This document shows, piece by piece, positions 1 through 8,354 of a DNA stretch of 64,000 nucleotides. This DNA is from Streptomyces sp. NRRL S-1022 (GTDB taxonomy: Bacteria; Actinomycetota; Actinomycetes; Streptomycetales; Streptomycetaceae), in assembly GCF_000720135.1 (NCBI RefSeq), contig NZ_JOIU01000005.1, positions 310,001 to 374,000 of the forward strand, written 5' to 3'. Position 1 is the first letter of the stretch; each line of letters opens with the position of its first letter. Under the pieces are notes generated by a model. That model was not told where the DNA came from. It worked only from the letters and a program-made list of their open reading frames with translations, and did not search any database. The position numbers and the translations under genes are program-made.

Positions 1-1443
1 CGCCGGACGGTGATCACGTTCGCCCTGCTCGGCTGCGCCTTCCTGGCCATGCTGGACGGCACTGTGGTCGGCACCGCCCTGCCGCGCATCGTCGAGCAGA
101 TCGGCGGAGACGGTTCCTGGTATGTCTGGCTCGTCACCGCCTACCTGCTCACCTCCTCGGTCAGCGTCCCGCTCTACGGCCGCTTCTCCGACCTGTACGG
201 CCGCCGCCGGTTACTGCTCGGCGGACTCACCGTCTTCCTGGTCGGCTCGCTCGCCTGCGGGCTGGCCGACTCCATGGCCGTACTGATCGCCTCCCGCGCC
301 CTGCAGGGTCTGGGTGCCGGAGCCCTGCTCACCCTCGGCATGGCCCTGATCCGCGACCTCCACCCGCCCTCCCGGACGCAGGGCCTCATCCGGATGCAGA
401 CGATCCTGGCCACGATGATGGTGCTCGGCATGGTGGGCGGCCCGATCATCGGCGGCCTGCTGGCCGATCACGCCGGCTGGCGCTGGGCGTTCTGGCTCAA
501 CCTCCCCATCGGCCTCGCAGCCTCGGCCGTCCTTGCCCGGTTCCTGCCCGACCACCGTCCCGCCACAGCACCAGCCGGCCGCCTCGATGCCGCGGGGATC
601 GCACTGCTCGCCGCGGGTCTCTCCCTGGCGCTGACCGGCCTCAGCCTCAAAGGCAACACCACCTCCGGGCAACCCCTGTCCTGGACCGATCCCACCGTCG
701 CGGGCTGCCTGCTCGGCGGCCTGGCTCTCCTCGCCCTGCTTGTTCCCGTCGAGCGGCGCGCGGCCGTGCCCGTCCTGCCCATGCGACTGTTCCAACACCG
801 CACCTACAGCGCCCTCCTGGCCGCCGGGTTCTTCTTTCAGGTCGCCGCACTGCCGGTCGGAGTCTTCCTTCCCCTGTACTTCCAGTACGTCCGCGGCCAC
901 TCGGCCACCGTCTCCGGTCTCCTGCTCCTCCCGCTGCTCACCGGCATGACGCTGGGCAACCGGCTCACCGCCACCGCCGTCCTGCGCAGCGGACACGCAA
1001 AGCCCGCACTCCTGGCCGGCGCCGGACTGCTCACCATCGGCACCGCCGCCTTCTTCACTCTGGACGCTGCGACACCGCCGGCATGGACGTGCGTATGGCT
1101 GCTGATCGCCGGACTGGGCACCGGACCGGCCATGGGCGGCATCACCATCGCGACCCAGAACTGCGTCCCACACGCCGACATGGGCACCGCCACCGCGGGC
1201 TCCGCCCTCACCAAGCAGATCGGCGGCGCGTTCGGCCTGGCTTGCGGCCAGTCCCTGATGAGCTACCACGCCATGCCCACCGCTGCGATCGGATCCACCA
1301 TCGCCTGGAGCGGAACCATCGCCGGGCTGCTCGCCTTCTCGGCGCTCCTCCTCATGCGCAACATCGTCATCCCCACACCCTCGAGCCGCCGTAAGCCGGC
1401 GGCTCGCACCGCGACGCCGACGACCGACGGGTCCGCCGCCTGA
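1..1443 (+). CDS. DHA2-type MFS drug exporter (5' end outside window)
   Basis: This encodes a polytopic membrane antiporter of the major facilitator superfamily, drug:H+ antiporter-2 group (EmrB/QacA type), expected to export small hydrophobic compounds. The frame is open from the first base, so a few N-terminal residues are probably missing; a GTG at base 10 is in frame but has no visible ribosome site. About 480 residues remain, the usual size for this group. Seen: the first-helix motif LDGTVVGTALPRI, the loop 2-3 motif GRFSDLYGRRR (MFS motif A), the ALQGLGAGALLTL helix, and a motif-C-like GGPIIGG segment. The C-terminus is a short polar tail. Substrate cannot be told from the sequence. A strong palindrome follows the stop. 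Confidence 0.9.
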   Translation, partial: RRTVITFALLGCAFLAMLDGTVVGTALPRIVEQIGGDGSWYVWLVTAYLLTSSVSVPLYGRFSDLYGRRRLLLGGLTVFLVGSLACGLADSMAVLIASRALQGLGAGALLTLGMALIRDLHPPSRTQGLIRMQTILATMMVLGMVGGPIIGGLLADHAGWRWAFWLNLPIGLAASAVLARFLPDHRPATAPAGRLDAAGIALLAAGLSLALTGLSLKGNTTSGQPLSWTDPTVAGCLLGGLALLALLVPVERRAAVPVLPMRLFQHRTYSALLAAGFFFQVAALPVGVFLPLYFQYVRGHSATVSGLLLLPLLTGMTLGNRLTATAVLRSGHAKPALLAGAGLLTIGTAAFFTLDAATPPAWTCVWLLIAGLGTGPAMGGITIATQNCVPHADMGTATAGSALTKQIGGAFGLACGQSLMSYHAMPTAAIGSTIAWSGTIAGLLAFSALLLMRNIVIPTPSSRRKPAARTATPTTDGSAA

Positions 1444-1450
1444 CCCCCAG

Positions 1451-1484
1451 CGCCTGTCGCCGAACGATCGTTTGACGACAGGCG
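1451..1484. terminator. 34-bp near-perfect palindrome after the exporter gene
   Basis: Outer arms CGCCTGTCG and CGACAGGCG and the centre AACGATCGTT are exact; 15 of 17 positions pair overall. It begins 7 bases after the exporter stop codon. There is no T-run, as is usual for actinomycete terminators. It could instead be an operator for a TetR-type repressor, because there is no loop. Confidence 0.5.
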
Positions 1485-1929
1485 GGCGACGCGTCCAATG
1501 AACCTTGCGATCCAGGGGTTCTTGGGGGCTCGAATCCAATCAGATCCGATGGCGATTGCTGACAGGGTTTCGCTCCGCCGCTTGGCGGCGAACAATCCCC
1601 GTGGTCTGCATGAGTGCCGACCTTGGCCACCAGGCTCGAAGCGCGCATGAGACCGGGGACCTACTCTCGGCGACCGATGAACCTCTCAGCCCCTGACTCG
1701 GGGGTGCTCGGCGTGGCCGACTGGAGCGCTCAATGCGAGCCCGTCGGCACGAGGTGTTCGAGGTCCTGACGGGCCGGATAGCGGGCCGGTTTGCGCGAGT
1801 CGAGCCCCGGCGACGGGTGCGGGACCAGACAGGCCTTAGCGCGGCCGGGGAAGGGACGACGCGTCCGGCCGGGCAGGGCCGGCCCGGCCCTGCCGCCGAC
1901 GGGCGGCCGGACCCCGCGCCCCGGCCGCG
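1485..1929. other. Gene-free stretch
   Basis: About 445 bases without a convincing reading frame on either strand. Codon position bias is irregular and the short open frames have no ribosome sites. I see no RNA gene or repeat in it. Confidence 0.5.
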
Positions 1930-2154
1930 CTAGCTCACCCCGCCGGCCCCGACGCCTCCGGATGCGGTGTCGGCGGGCGGTGTGCGGCGCGGTCTGCGCA
2001 CCAGCTCGCCCCCGCAGTTGGGGCAGACCTGCCCCAGGGCCGCGGCGCACGCCTCGCAGAACGTGCACTCGAACGAGCAGATGCGGGCCGGTCCGCCCGG
2101 CGGCAGTGCGGCGGTCTCGCAGCGCTCGCAGCGCTCGCGCATCTCCAGGGCCAT
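1930..2154 (-). CDS. DUF1272 small zinc-ribbon-like protein
   Basis: A 74-residue cysteine-rich protein of the DUF1272 family, whose function is not established. Seen: the family opening MALEMRERCERCE, then CSFECTFCEAC and CPNC, giving paired cysteine knuckles that would bind one or two zinc ions. The start chosen at 2154 is the family start and has a good ribosome site (GGGAG) 6 bases upstream; the longer in-frame extension is not needed. The C-terminal ~25 residues are a low-complexity Pro/Gly/Ala tail. It is followed by the phosphotriesterase-like operon's end on the same strand, about 120 bases upstream, but probably has its own promoter. Confidence 0.85.
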   Translation of the reverse strand: MALEMRERCERCETAALPPGGPARICSFECTFCEACAAALGQVCPNCGGELVRRPRRTPPADTASGGVGAGGVS

Positions 2155-2272
2155 GTCGTCTCCCGTCCCTTCGGACAACGGTCGGTGATCGTCGGCTTCC
2201 ATCCTCCGCGCCACGGCCCGCGGCGACACCGTCCCCGAGGGACAACGAGCCACCGGATCGGGCCACGGCCGC

Positions 2273-3187
2273 TCAGCTCCAGTCGGCCCCGAACGCCCGC
2301 CCCGGATGCTCGGTGAGGATGCGCTCCACCAGTTCGGCGCCGACCGTCTCCGCCAGCCGTTGCCGCACCCGGCGCAGCAGGTACGGCATCCCCGGCCCGC
2401 CGTCGACCGAGCGGGCGCCGGCCACCACGGTGTCCCCGCCGAGCAGGACCCGGTCCCCGAAACCGGCCTCCACCAGGGCCCGTACCGCCTCCGGCATCCG
2501 CCAGTCGGTGGCGTGGTGGGCACGGGACGGCCCGTCGAAGGCCAGCCAGCAGCCCGACGCGGCGGCCTGCCGGTGCAGCACCGGGTCGGGGAAGCGGTTC
2601 AGGTGCCCCAGGACCACCCGCTCTCCCGGCACCCCCAACTCGCCGCACAGCAGGTCGAGGACGTCCAGTGCGGCGGTGCCCAGCTCCAGGTGCACGGCGA
2701 CGGGCGCGCCGGTGGCGTGGTGCGCCTCGGCCGCCGCCGCCATCGTCCAGCGGGTGTGCGCGTCGAGCCCGTGGAAACCACCGGCCACCTTGATCAGACC
2801 GGCCCGGACCCCGCTCGTACCGATGCCCTCGGTGAGTTCCGAGACGAACAGCCCGGCGAGCCGCCCGCCCCGCAGCCGGGCGAGCACCCCGGCGTCGTAG
2901 TGCACCGCCTGGTGCAGTCCGGTGGCGCAGACGATGCCCACCCCGGTCGCCCGGGACAGCGCCGGCAGGTCCGCCGCCCGCCGCCCCATCCCGTACGGCG
3001 TCCACTGCACGACGGCCGCTCCGCCCGCCGCGCGGAACGCCGCCAGCTCGGCTCGCGCGGCCGGCACGTCGTCCAGCTCCTGTCCCGGCAACCGCGGGCT
3101 GCGCAGGAAGAGATGGTCGTGCGCGTCGCACACGCCCAGATCCGCGGGCCGTACGTCCCCGAGGACCGTACGGACGCGGGTCAGCAC
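2273..3187 (-). CDS. Phosphotriesterase-family metal hydrolase
   Basis: A 304-residue amidohydrolase-fold protein of the phosphotriesterase (PTE/PHP) family. All expected metal ligands are visible: the HxH pair in CDAHDHLFL near residue 22, a bridging lysine in AGLIKVAGG, histidines in VAVHLELGT and VLGHLNRFP, and the aspartate in LLGGDTVV. These proteins cleave phosphotriesters, lactones or related esters; the natural substrate here is unknown. The GTG start at 3187 overlaps the TGA of the DUF4865 gene (GTGCTGA), so the two are translationally coupled. It is the last gene of a tetR-cupin-DUF4865-hydrolase operon, which suggests a detoxification or catabolic role controlled by the TetR protein. 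Confidence 0.85.
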   Translation of the reverse strand: MLTRVRTVLGDVRPADLGVCDAHDHLFLRSPRLPGQELDDVPAARAELAAFRAAGGAAVVQWTPYGMGRRAADLPALSRATGVGIVCATGLHQAVHYDAGVLARLRGGRLAGLFVSELTEGIGTSGVRAGLIKVAGGFHGLDAHTRWTMAAAAEAHHATGAPVAVHLELGTAALDVLDLLCGELGVPGERVVLGHLNRFPDPVLHRQAAASGCWLAFDGPSRAHHATDWRMPEAVRALVEAGFGDRVLLGGDTVVAGARSVDGGPGMPYLLRRVRQRLAETVGAELVERILTEHPGRAFGADWS

Positions 3188-3765
3188 TGCCGGCCCCGCG
3201 CAAGCCGGTTCCGGCCGGGCGCGGACAGGTGCAGCACCTCGAAGACGTCCCCGTCGGCCTTCGGAGTGTCCTGCTCCCAGAGGGAGAAGTGCACCAGCTC
3301 CCAGGCGCGCGTGTCCACGGCGGCCGCCGCGAGCACCGCACCGTCCTGCGCCGCCAGCCTCCCCGTCTCGGCCACCGCGTCCGCCATGAAGGACGCCAGC
3401 TCCACGCCCTCCGGGACCGGTCGGCGCCGCCGGACCGCGAACGCCGGCGCGGAGGCGGCCGCCGTGCCCTCCTCGAACGCCAGGCCGGTCCATTGCCGGA
3501 TCGCGGGCCGTCCGAAGTCGTCCACCGGTCCCTGGAAGGCCCCGCCCCACAGGAACCTGTTCATGCCCTCCAGGGTGTCCCAGAGGTAGAACGGCCCGTA
3601 CTGGTTCACCGGCGAGCCGTTCACCCCGCGCTCGCGCATCACGTACGTCTTGATGCCGAGGCCGTCCCAGTCGTCCAGCAGGTGCCCGACCCGGGCGACG
3701 CGCGAGCGGACGACCCCCATGTCGTAGTCGGCGGGCAGGGTGAACTCGTACTGCATGGCGTGCAT
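3181..3765 (-). CDS. DUF4865 family protein
   Basis: A 194-residue soluble protein of the DUF4865 family, which is often found beside cupins and regulators but has no assigned activity. The family opening QYEFTLPADYDMG and the central segment NQYGPFYLWDTLEGMN are clear. Two ATG codons lie at the start (MHAMQ); the first has the better spacing from GAAGGGAAGA, the second is the usual family start. The fold of this family resembles dimeric alpha/beta-barrel monooxygenase-like proteins, but no catalytic residues can be named from the sequence. The gene overlaps the hydrolase downstream and lies 15 bases after the cupin stop. Confidence 0.8.
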   Translation of the reverse strand: MHAMQYEFTLPADYDMGVVRSRVARVGHLLDDWDGLGIKTYVMRERGVNGSPVNQYGPFYLWDTLEGMNRFLWGGAFQGPVDDFGRPAIRQWTGLAFEEGTAAASAPAFAVRRRRPVPEGVELASFMADAVAETGRLAAQDGAVLAAAAVDTRAWELVHFSLWEQDTPKADGDVFEVLHLSAPGRNRLARGRQC

Positions 3766-3780
3766 GTCGCTCTTCCCTTC

Positions 3781-4170
3781 TCAGGCCGGGTAGTCGGTCA
3801 CGTGCGCGTGCCACTCGATCGTCGTGCCGTCCGCCGCGGCCTCCACGACCGCCAGGTGGGTCATGAAGGTGCGGGGCCCGGCGCCGTGCCAGTGCCACTC
3901 CTCCGGCTCGATCCACACCGTGTCGCCCGCCCGGATCTCCTCGACCGCACCGCCCCTGCGCTGCACCAGCCCCTCGCCCTCCAGGACGTGCAGTACCTGC
4001 CCGTGCGGGTGCCGGTGCCAGGCCGTGTGCGCGCCCGGGGCGAAGTGGACGTTGAACATCCGCAGCCGGGAGGGGGCCGCGGGCGCCGCTATCTCGTCCA
4101 GCCAGACCGTGCCGGCGAAGTGCTCCGCCGGGCCCTGCCGGGTCTCGGGACGCTGTCGGGTGATGTGCAC
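3781..4170 (-). CDS. Small cupin-domain protein
   Basis: A 129-residue single-domain cupin. The metal-binding cupin motif 1 is visible as HTAWHRHPHGQVLHVLEG and motif 2 as VWIEPEEWHWHG, giving the histidines and a glutamate for a mononuclear metal centre. Such proteins act as isomerases, dioxygenases or dehalogenase-like enzymes on small molecules; the reaction here is not predictable. It is the second gene of the tetR-led operon, starting 5 bases after the tetR stop codon, so it is almost surely co-transcribed. Confidence 0.85.
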   Translation of the reverse strand: MHITRQRPETRQGPAEHFAGTVWLDEIAAPAAPSRLRMFNVHFAPGAHTAWHRHPHGQVLHVLEGEGLVQRRGGAVEEIRAGDTVWIEPEEWHWHGAGPRTFMTHLAVVEAAADGTTIEWHAHVTDYPA

Positions 4171-4175
4171 GTGAC

Positions 4176-4751
4176 TCAGTTCTCCTGTCCGGGGGACGGC
4201 GGGGTGAGCAGGGAGAGCAGACCGCGCACTCCGGCGTCGAAAGCGGCGGGCGATCCGGACGCGCGGGCGAGGACGTAGCCGCCCTGCACGGTCGCGAGGA
4301 CGGCGGCGGCGATCTCCGCACCGTCCAGGCCGGGCGCGAACTGCCCCTGCCGCTTGCCCTCTTCGACGAGCTCCGCGATCCGCTCGCGGATGGCGCCGAT
4401 CGTCTCGTCGACGGGCGCGCGCAGTTCCTCGCTCGCGATCACGTCCGGGTCCATGGTCAGCCGGCCCACCGGGCAGCCCCGCAGCACGTCACGCTCGCGC
4501 AGCAGGTACGCCTCGATGCGCTCGTACGGCGTGCCCGGGCCGTCGAGCACCGCCTCTGCGGTGGCCCGCAGTTCGGCCGCGGTGCGCCGGATCGCCGCCA
4601 GGGCCAGATCCGGCTTGCCCTTGAAGTGGTGGTACATGCTGCCCTGGCCGGCTCCCGCGCGCTCCAGGATCGCCTTGGGGCTGGTGCCCACGTAGCCGCG
4701 CTCCCACAGCAGCTCGCGGGTGGACTCGATGAGTCGTTCCGAGGTGCTCAT
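4176..4751 (-). CDS. TetR/AcrR family repressor
   Basis: A 191-residue TetR-type regulator. The N-terminal helix-turn-helix covers roughly residues 5-52 (STRELLWERGYVGTSP, then AGAGQGSMYHHFKGK), and the remaining helical domain would bind a ligand. The C-terminal part resembles the LmrA/YxaF-like subgroup. I chose the ATG at 4751 rather than the one at 4766, because a 20-bp palindrome (4760-4779) lies directly upstream and overlaps the longer start; the shorter start leaves the operator in the leader. It probably represses its own operon (cupin, DUF4865, phosphotriesterase-like protein) until a substrate is bound. Confidence 0.88.
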   Translation of the reverse strand: MSTSERLIESTRELLWERGYVGTSPKAILERAGAGQGSMYHHFKGKPDLALAAIRRTAAELRATAEAVLDGPGTPYERIEAYLLRERDVLRGCPVGRLTMDPDVIASEELRAPVDETIGAIRERIAELVEEGKRQGQFAPGLDGAEIAAAVLATVQGGYVLARASGSPAAFDAGVRGLLSLLTPPSPGQEN

Positions 4752-4759
4752 GCGCTCAC

Positions 4760-4779
4760 TGTACATACTAGTAGTTACA
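4760..4779. promoter_or_regulatory. Palindromic operator of the TetR operon
   Basis: TGTACATACTAGTAGTTACA: the outer TGTA/TACA and inner TACTAGTA are symmetric, with 8 of 10 positions matching between halves. It sits 8 bases upstream of the repressor start, the typical place for TetR autoregulation. It is markedly A/T-rich against its surroundings, so it may overlap the promoter -10. Confidence 0.65.
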
Positions 4780-4816
4780 GAACGCCAGCCTCACGGCCCC
4801 TCGCCGGTTCCTCCCG

Positions 4817-5053
4817 GTGAGCCGGGCGGCCGCCGTGACCGGCGCGGTCACCGTCCGGCGCCGTACCGCCCGGCGCGGGGACCCCTGGCGGCCGCTGGGC
4901 AATGGGCGCCCGGCGGGTGACTCACCACTCGCCGTCCTCGGCCGCCGCTTCGCCTCCGGCGAGAACGGCGAGGACGAGTACCGGCGCCGCCTGTGCATCC
5001 TGGCCGAACAGTTCGGCCGGTTCGGCCGCGTGCGCAGGGGCGGTACGGCATGA
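4817..5053 (+). CDS. Small SHOCT-domain protein
   Basis: A short protein of up to 78 residues whose C-terminal half is a recognisable SHOCT motif (PLAVLGRRFASGENGEDEYR, then RLCILAEQF). SHOCT is a short helical oligomerisation module frequently at the C-terminus of small membrane or cytosolic proteins. Here the N-terminal half is arginine-rich and has no membrane helix. The GTG start is uncertain and its ribosome site is weak. It is divergent from the tetR operon, sharing the ~65-base region that holds the operator. Confidence 0.5.
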   Translation: MSRAAAVTGAVTVRRRTARRGDPWRPLGNGRPAGDSPLAVLGRRFASGENGEDEYRRRLCILAEQFGRFGRVRRGGTA

Positions 5054-5274
5054 CGGCCCCGGTCGCGGCCCGGGCCCGCGTCGTACGCCCGGACGGCGTC
5101 GACGTCAGCGTTCTCCTGGGTGGAGGGATGAGCCGTGCGGCGGTGTGAGCGTCACCGGGATCGCCCTCGCCCACGGTTCGGAGTGAGAACGCCCCGGGCC
5201 CCGTGCAGGGGTCCAGGGTGTCCATCTGCCGCTGTCGGCCCGCGTGTTGCGGACCGGGCAGGTCACCGGCCGGG

Positions 5275-6144
5275 TCAGCTGTGAACCGCCGGCCTGGCGG
5301 GAGGAGGCGTCCCGGTGCCGGGGGACGCCGGTCGCGCCGCGGGGGCCGGTGCCGTGACGGGAGCCGTGCTTCCGGCGGGCGCCGGCGCTGTCCGTCCGGC
5401 GGGTGCGGAGGCGGGGCTGCCCGCCGGTACCCCCGTGCGGGCGGGAGCCGGGCCGCGGCCGGGCACGGGTGCCGTACGGCCGACCCCGGCCGTACTCCCG
5501 ACGGGCCGTGCGCCGCCGGCCTCACCGACGGCCCCACCGTCCGCCACCGCACCGGCGCCGACCGAGGCCCGCGCCGCAAGAGCGGCACCGTTCGCCACGC
5601 CGACCACCACGGGAACCGGACTCCCGGCGCCCGCGGCAACCGGAGTGCCCGCCCCGACGCCCGCTCCCGCACGCACCGGTGTCGGGCGTGTCGTGTCTCG
5701 TGGCGGCCGTTCCGGGGTGCTGCGTGGTGCTGCCGAGGCCGGCAGGGTGAACCACACCACCTTGCCGTTCTCGCCGTCCGGCCGCGCGCCCCAGCTCTCG
5801 CTGACCGCGGCCACCATGGCCAGGCCGCGCCCGCAGGTGGCCAGCGGGGTGGCGTCCGCCGTGCCGGGGGCGTCGGCCGGTACCGGAAGACGCGGATCGT
5901 GGTCGCGCACCGAGACGGTGAGCCGGTCCGGCAGCAGCTCCAGCTCGACGGTGCACGACTTGTCGGGCCTGGCGTGCCGGTGGACGTTGCTCAGCAACTC
6001 CGTCACACCGAGCGCGGCCCGGTCTATCAAGGGGTCCATATGCCAGTAGCGCAACTGCGCAGATACGATTCTGCGGACCTGGCCGATCCGCGACGGCAGG
6101 GCTTGGAGCTCCACCGTGCAGTGCCTGCTTGGGTGACTGATCAC
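5275..6144 (-). CDS. RsbW-like ATP-binding protein with long Ala/Pro tail
   Basis: An HATPase_c_2 (anti-sigma-factor kinase, RsbW/SpoIIAB-like) protein of 289 residues. The GHKL domain fills about the first 135 residues: the N-box segment ALGVTELLSNVHRHA, the G1-like DHDPR and the G2-like GRGLAMV are visible. The remaining ~150 residues are a low-complexity Ala/Gly/Pro/Val tail without predicted fold. Start at GTG 6144 gives the usual opening VISHPSRHCTVEL of this Streptomyces family; an ATG at 6225 would add 27 residues. Proteins of this type are abundant in Streptomyces and are thought to modulate sigma factors or anti-anti-sigma factors, but individual partners are mostly unknown. Confidence 0.85.
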   Translation of the reverse strand: MISHPSRHCTVELQALPSRIGQVRRIVSAQLRYWHMDPLIDRAALGVTELLSNVHRHARPDKSCTVELELLPDRLTVSVRDHDPRLPVPADAPGTADATPLATCGRGLAMVAAVSESWGARPDGENGKVVWFTLPASAAPRSTPERPPRDTTRPTPVRAGAGVGAGTPVAAGAGSPVPVVVGVANGAALAARASVGAGAVADGGAVGEAGGARPVGSTAGVGRTAPVPGRGPAPARTGVPAGSPASAPAGRTAPAPAGSTAPVTAPAPAARPASPGTGTPPPARPAVHS

Positions 6145-6373
6145 GGCTGCGACTCCCCGATGTGAGGTCCGGAGGAACCGGAAGAACACGGAGAAGAACG
6201 GATCCAGCAGGGTGCTTGCGTCCAAACGTCCGCCTGCTGTCGTGGCCGGCGGGCTGGTTCGCAGCGTTATCGCCGGTAAACCCAGAGTGACGTAGGACCA
6301 GCGTGACGCAGTGGATGCGCTCCCGCAACTCGCCGCGACGAACCGCTGCGCCCCGTAGTCGGCGTACGGCTGC

Positions 6374-6697
6374 TCAGCCGCCGCGCCCCGCCGCCCTGCG
6401 CACCGCCTCCACGAACCGCCGTGCGGCGGGCGGCCCGGGCCGCCCGGGCGCGGGGTCGTGCTCGCCCAGTGTGAGCAGGTACCGGGTGCCGTTGACGTCG
6501 GCCAGCGCCCGGTCGTCCGGCACGAACCACGGCTTGGACGCGCGCACCGCCTGCACCGGCGCGCTGTCGATCTCGCTGCCGTAGCTGGTGAGCAACTGCA
6601 GCCTGCCGTCGCTGATCCGGACCTGTCCGGCCCGGGTGAGCGAACGCAGGCGTTTGCCGATGCGCACGCCGGTGGCCGTGAACTCCGCCTCCGCCAT
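6374..6697 (-). CDS. Conserved 107-residue protein of unknown function
   Basis: A small soluble protein that I recognise only as a type commonly conserved in Streptomyces. It opens [14 protein letters not shown] and contains the segment [18 protein letters not shown] followed by [16 protein letters not shown]. Alternating hydrophobic strands suggest a beta-rich fold like a PH or SH3-type barrel. There is no signal peptide or membrane helix. It is divergent from the PLP enzyme gene. No function can be assigned. Confidence 0.75.
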   Translation of the reverse strand: MAEAEFTATGVRIGKRLRSLTRAGQVRISDGRLQLLTSYGSEIDSAPVQAVRASKPWFVPDDRALADVNGTRYLLTLGEHDPAPGRPGPPAARRFVEAVRRAAGRGG

Positions 6698-7003
6698 GTC
6701 TCGCCGCCCCCTTACGGTCTTCCCGTTCGGTTCCTTGTGCGCCCCCGTTCGGGACGGTGGTCCCGTCGCGTGCAGTCTGCCCCGGTACGGCGTGGAGCAC
6801 CAGTACGCGCGGGGCGCGTGCGACACCGGCCGGTGGTGAGTGCGCCCGTGCGCCCCCCGGGGCCTCGCACGCCTGTGCCCCAGGGCGTCTTTGGGCGGCT
6901 CAAAGATGCGTTTATGCAGGTGGGAAGCGGTCTGAAAGCTGCCTATGCTCGATCTGCCGGCCCGCGTGAGGCGCCGTCGGCGATCAGCGTAAGGAGCCCC
7001 GCC
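6698..7003. other. Divergent intergenic region
   Basis: 306 bases between divergent genes. It must carry both promoters, but I could not pick convincing -35/-10 pairs. The only clear signal is a strong ribosome site AAGGAG at 6991-6996 for the downstream PLP gene. Confidence 0.5.
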
Positions 7004-8128
7004 GTGAGCACCACCCCCCGGACCACCACCGGCGCCACCCTGGACGTCGACCGCAGTGACGCCGCCTACCGAGTCTGGCTGAAAGAGGCCGTCCGCAAGG
7101 TCCAGGCGGACGCCAACCGGTCGGCCGACACGCACCTGCTGCGCTTCCCGCTGCCCGAGCGGTGGGGCATCGACCTCTACCTGAAGGACGAGTCCACCCA
7201 CCCCACCGGAAGCCTCAAGCACCGGCTCGCCCGTTCCCTGTTCCTGTACGGCCTCTGCAATGGCTGGATCCGCCCGGACCGCCCGGTGATCGAGGCGTCC
7301 AGCGGCTCGACGGCCGTCTCCGAGGCCTACTTCGCCAAGCTGATCGGCGTGCCCTTCATCGCGGTCATGCCGCGCACGACGAGCGCCGAGAAGATCCGTC
7401 TGATCCAGTTCCACGGCGGACAGTGCCACTTCGTGGACGACTCGCGGAAGATGTACGAGGAGTCCGCCCGCCTCGCGGTGGAGACCGGCGGCCACTACAT
7501 GGACCAGTTCACCTACGCCGAGCGGGCCACGGACTGGCGCGGCAACAACAACATCGCCGAGTCGATCTTCCGGCAGCTGGAGTTGGAGCGGTTCCCGGAG
7601 CCGGCCTGGATCGTCGCCACGGCGGGCACCGGCGGCACCTCGGCGACTCTCGCCCGCTACGTGCACTACATGCAGTACGACACCCGGATCTGTGTCGCCG
7701 ACCCCGAGAACTCCTGTTTCTTCGAGGGCTGGACCGGCGGTGACCCGGATGTCACCTGTGACTGCGGCTCCCGGATCGAGGGCATCGGCCGGCCGCGCAT
7801 GGAGCCGAGTTTCGTGCCCGGTGCGATCGACCGGATGATGAAGGTCCCGGACGCGGCCAGCGTCGCCGCCGTGCGGGCGCTGGAGGGGACCATCGGCCGC
7901 AAGGCGGGCGGCTCCACGGGGACCGGTCTGTGGAGCGCGCTGAAGATCGTCGCCGAGATGGTGGCCGAGGGGCGTACCGGCAGTGTCGTCACCCTGCTGT
8001 GCGACCCGGGCGACCGGTACCTGGACAAGTACTACTCGGACGCGTGGCTCGCGGAGCAGGGCCTGGACATCGCGCCGTACGCGGCGGTGCTCGACTCGTT
8101 CCTGACGACGGGTGTGTGGCCGGTCTGA
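7004..8128 (+). CDS. PLP-dependent cysteine synthase-family enzyme (desulfhydrase Cds1-like)
   Basis: A 374-residue fold-type II PLP enzyme of the cysteine synthase/cystathionine beta-synthase family. The Schiff-base lysine is in [14 protein letters not shown] near residue 70, the substrate loop is [10 protein letters not shown], and the PLP phosphate loop is [12 protein letters not shown]. The sequence type matches the actinobacterial group that includes the mycobacterial L-cysteine desulfhydrase Cds1, rather than the biosynthetic CysK/CysM. So it may degrade cysteine to H2S, pyruvate and ammonia; this is inference from family resemblance. GTG start at 7004 has AAGGAG 7 bases upstream. A monocistronic gene; the next operon starts about 230 bases later. 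Confidence 0.85.
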   Translation: MSTTPRTTTGATLDVDRSDAAYRVWLKEAVRKVQADANRSADTHLLRFPLPERWGIDLYLKDESTHPTGSLKHRLARSLFLYGLCNGWIRPDRPVIEASSGSTAVSEAYFAKLIGVPFIAVMPRTTSAEKIRLIQFHGGQCHFVDDSRKMYEESARLAVETGGHYMDQFTYAERATDWRGNNNIAESIFRQLELERFPEPAWIVATAGTGGTSATLARYVHYMQYDTRICVADPENSCFFEGWTGGDPDVTCDCGSRIEGIGRPRMEPSFVPGAIDRMMKVPDAASVAAVRALEGTIGRKAGGSTGTGLWSALKIVAEMVAEGRTGSVVTLLCDPGDRYLDKYYSDAWLAEQGLDIAPYAAVLDSFLTTGVWPV

Positions 8129-8144
8129 GCCGCTCCCGCGGCGA

Positions 8145-8158
8145 CCGTCGTACGACGG
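8145..8158. terminator. Short palindrome after the PLP gene
   Basis: CCGTCGTACGACGG is a perfect 14-bp palindrome 17 bases after the stop. It may act as a weak terminator; it is too short to be sure. Confidence 0.3.
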
Positions 8159-8354
8159 GCGGGTTGCGGAGGTGTGTGGGTTTGGTGACGTCTCAATTGA
8201 GGCTCTGGGCAAGCCGGTTGTGCCTGTGTGACTGATAAGATCATCCCACTTCTCAGTGGGCTGACGGCGTGTCATGAACGCGTCCGGGGGACAGTCTCAA
8301 AGGCACCATCGCGCTGCTCACGCTCCTGGCGCGATGCGACTTGAAGAGAGTCTC

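Noticed and set aside
211..1539. Long minus-strand frame (442 codons) opposite the exporter
   Set aside because: Antisense shadow of a high-G+C gene; Arg/Gly/Glu-rich with no motif, while the plus strand encodes a clear MFS protein.
1520..1545. tRNA-like segment GGGGGCTCGAATCC
   Set aside because: Looks like a T-arm, but no acceptor, D or anticodon arm can be drawn around it.
5315..6049. Plus-strand 244-codon frame opposite the RsbW-like gene
   Set aside because: Low-complexity Ala/Pro/Gly translation caused by the repetitive tail on the other strand.
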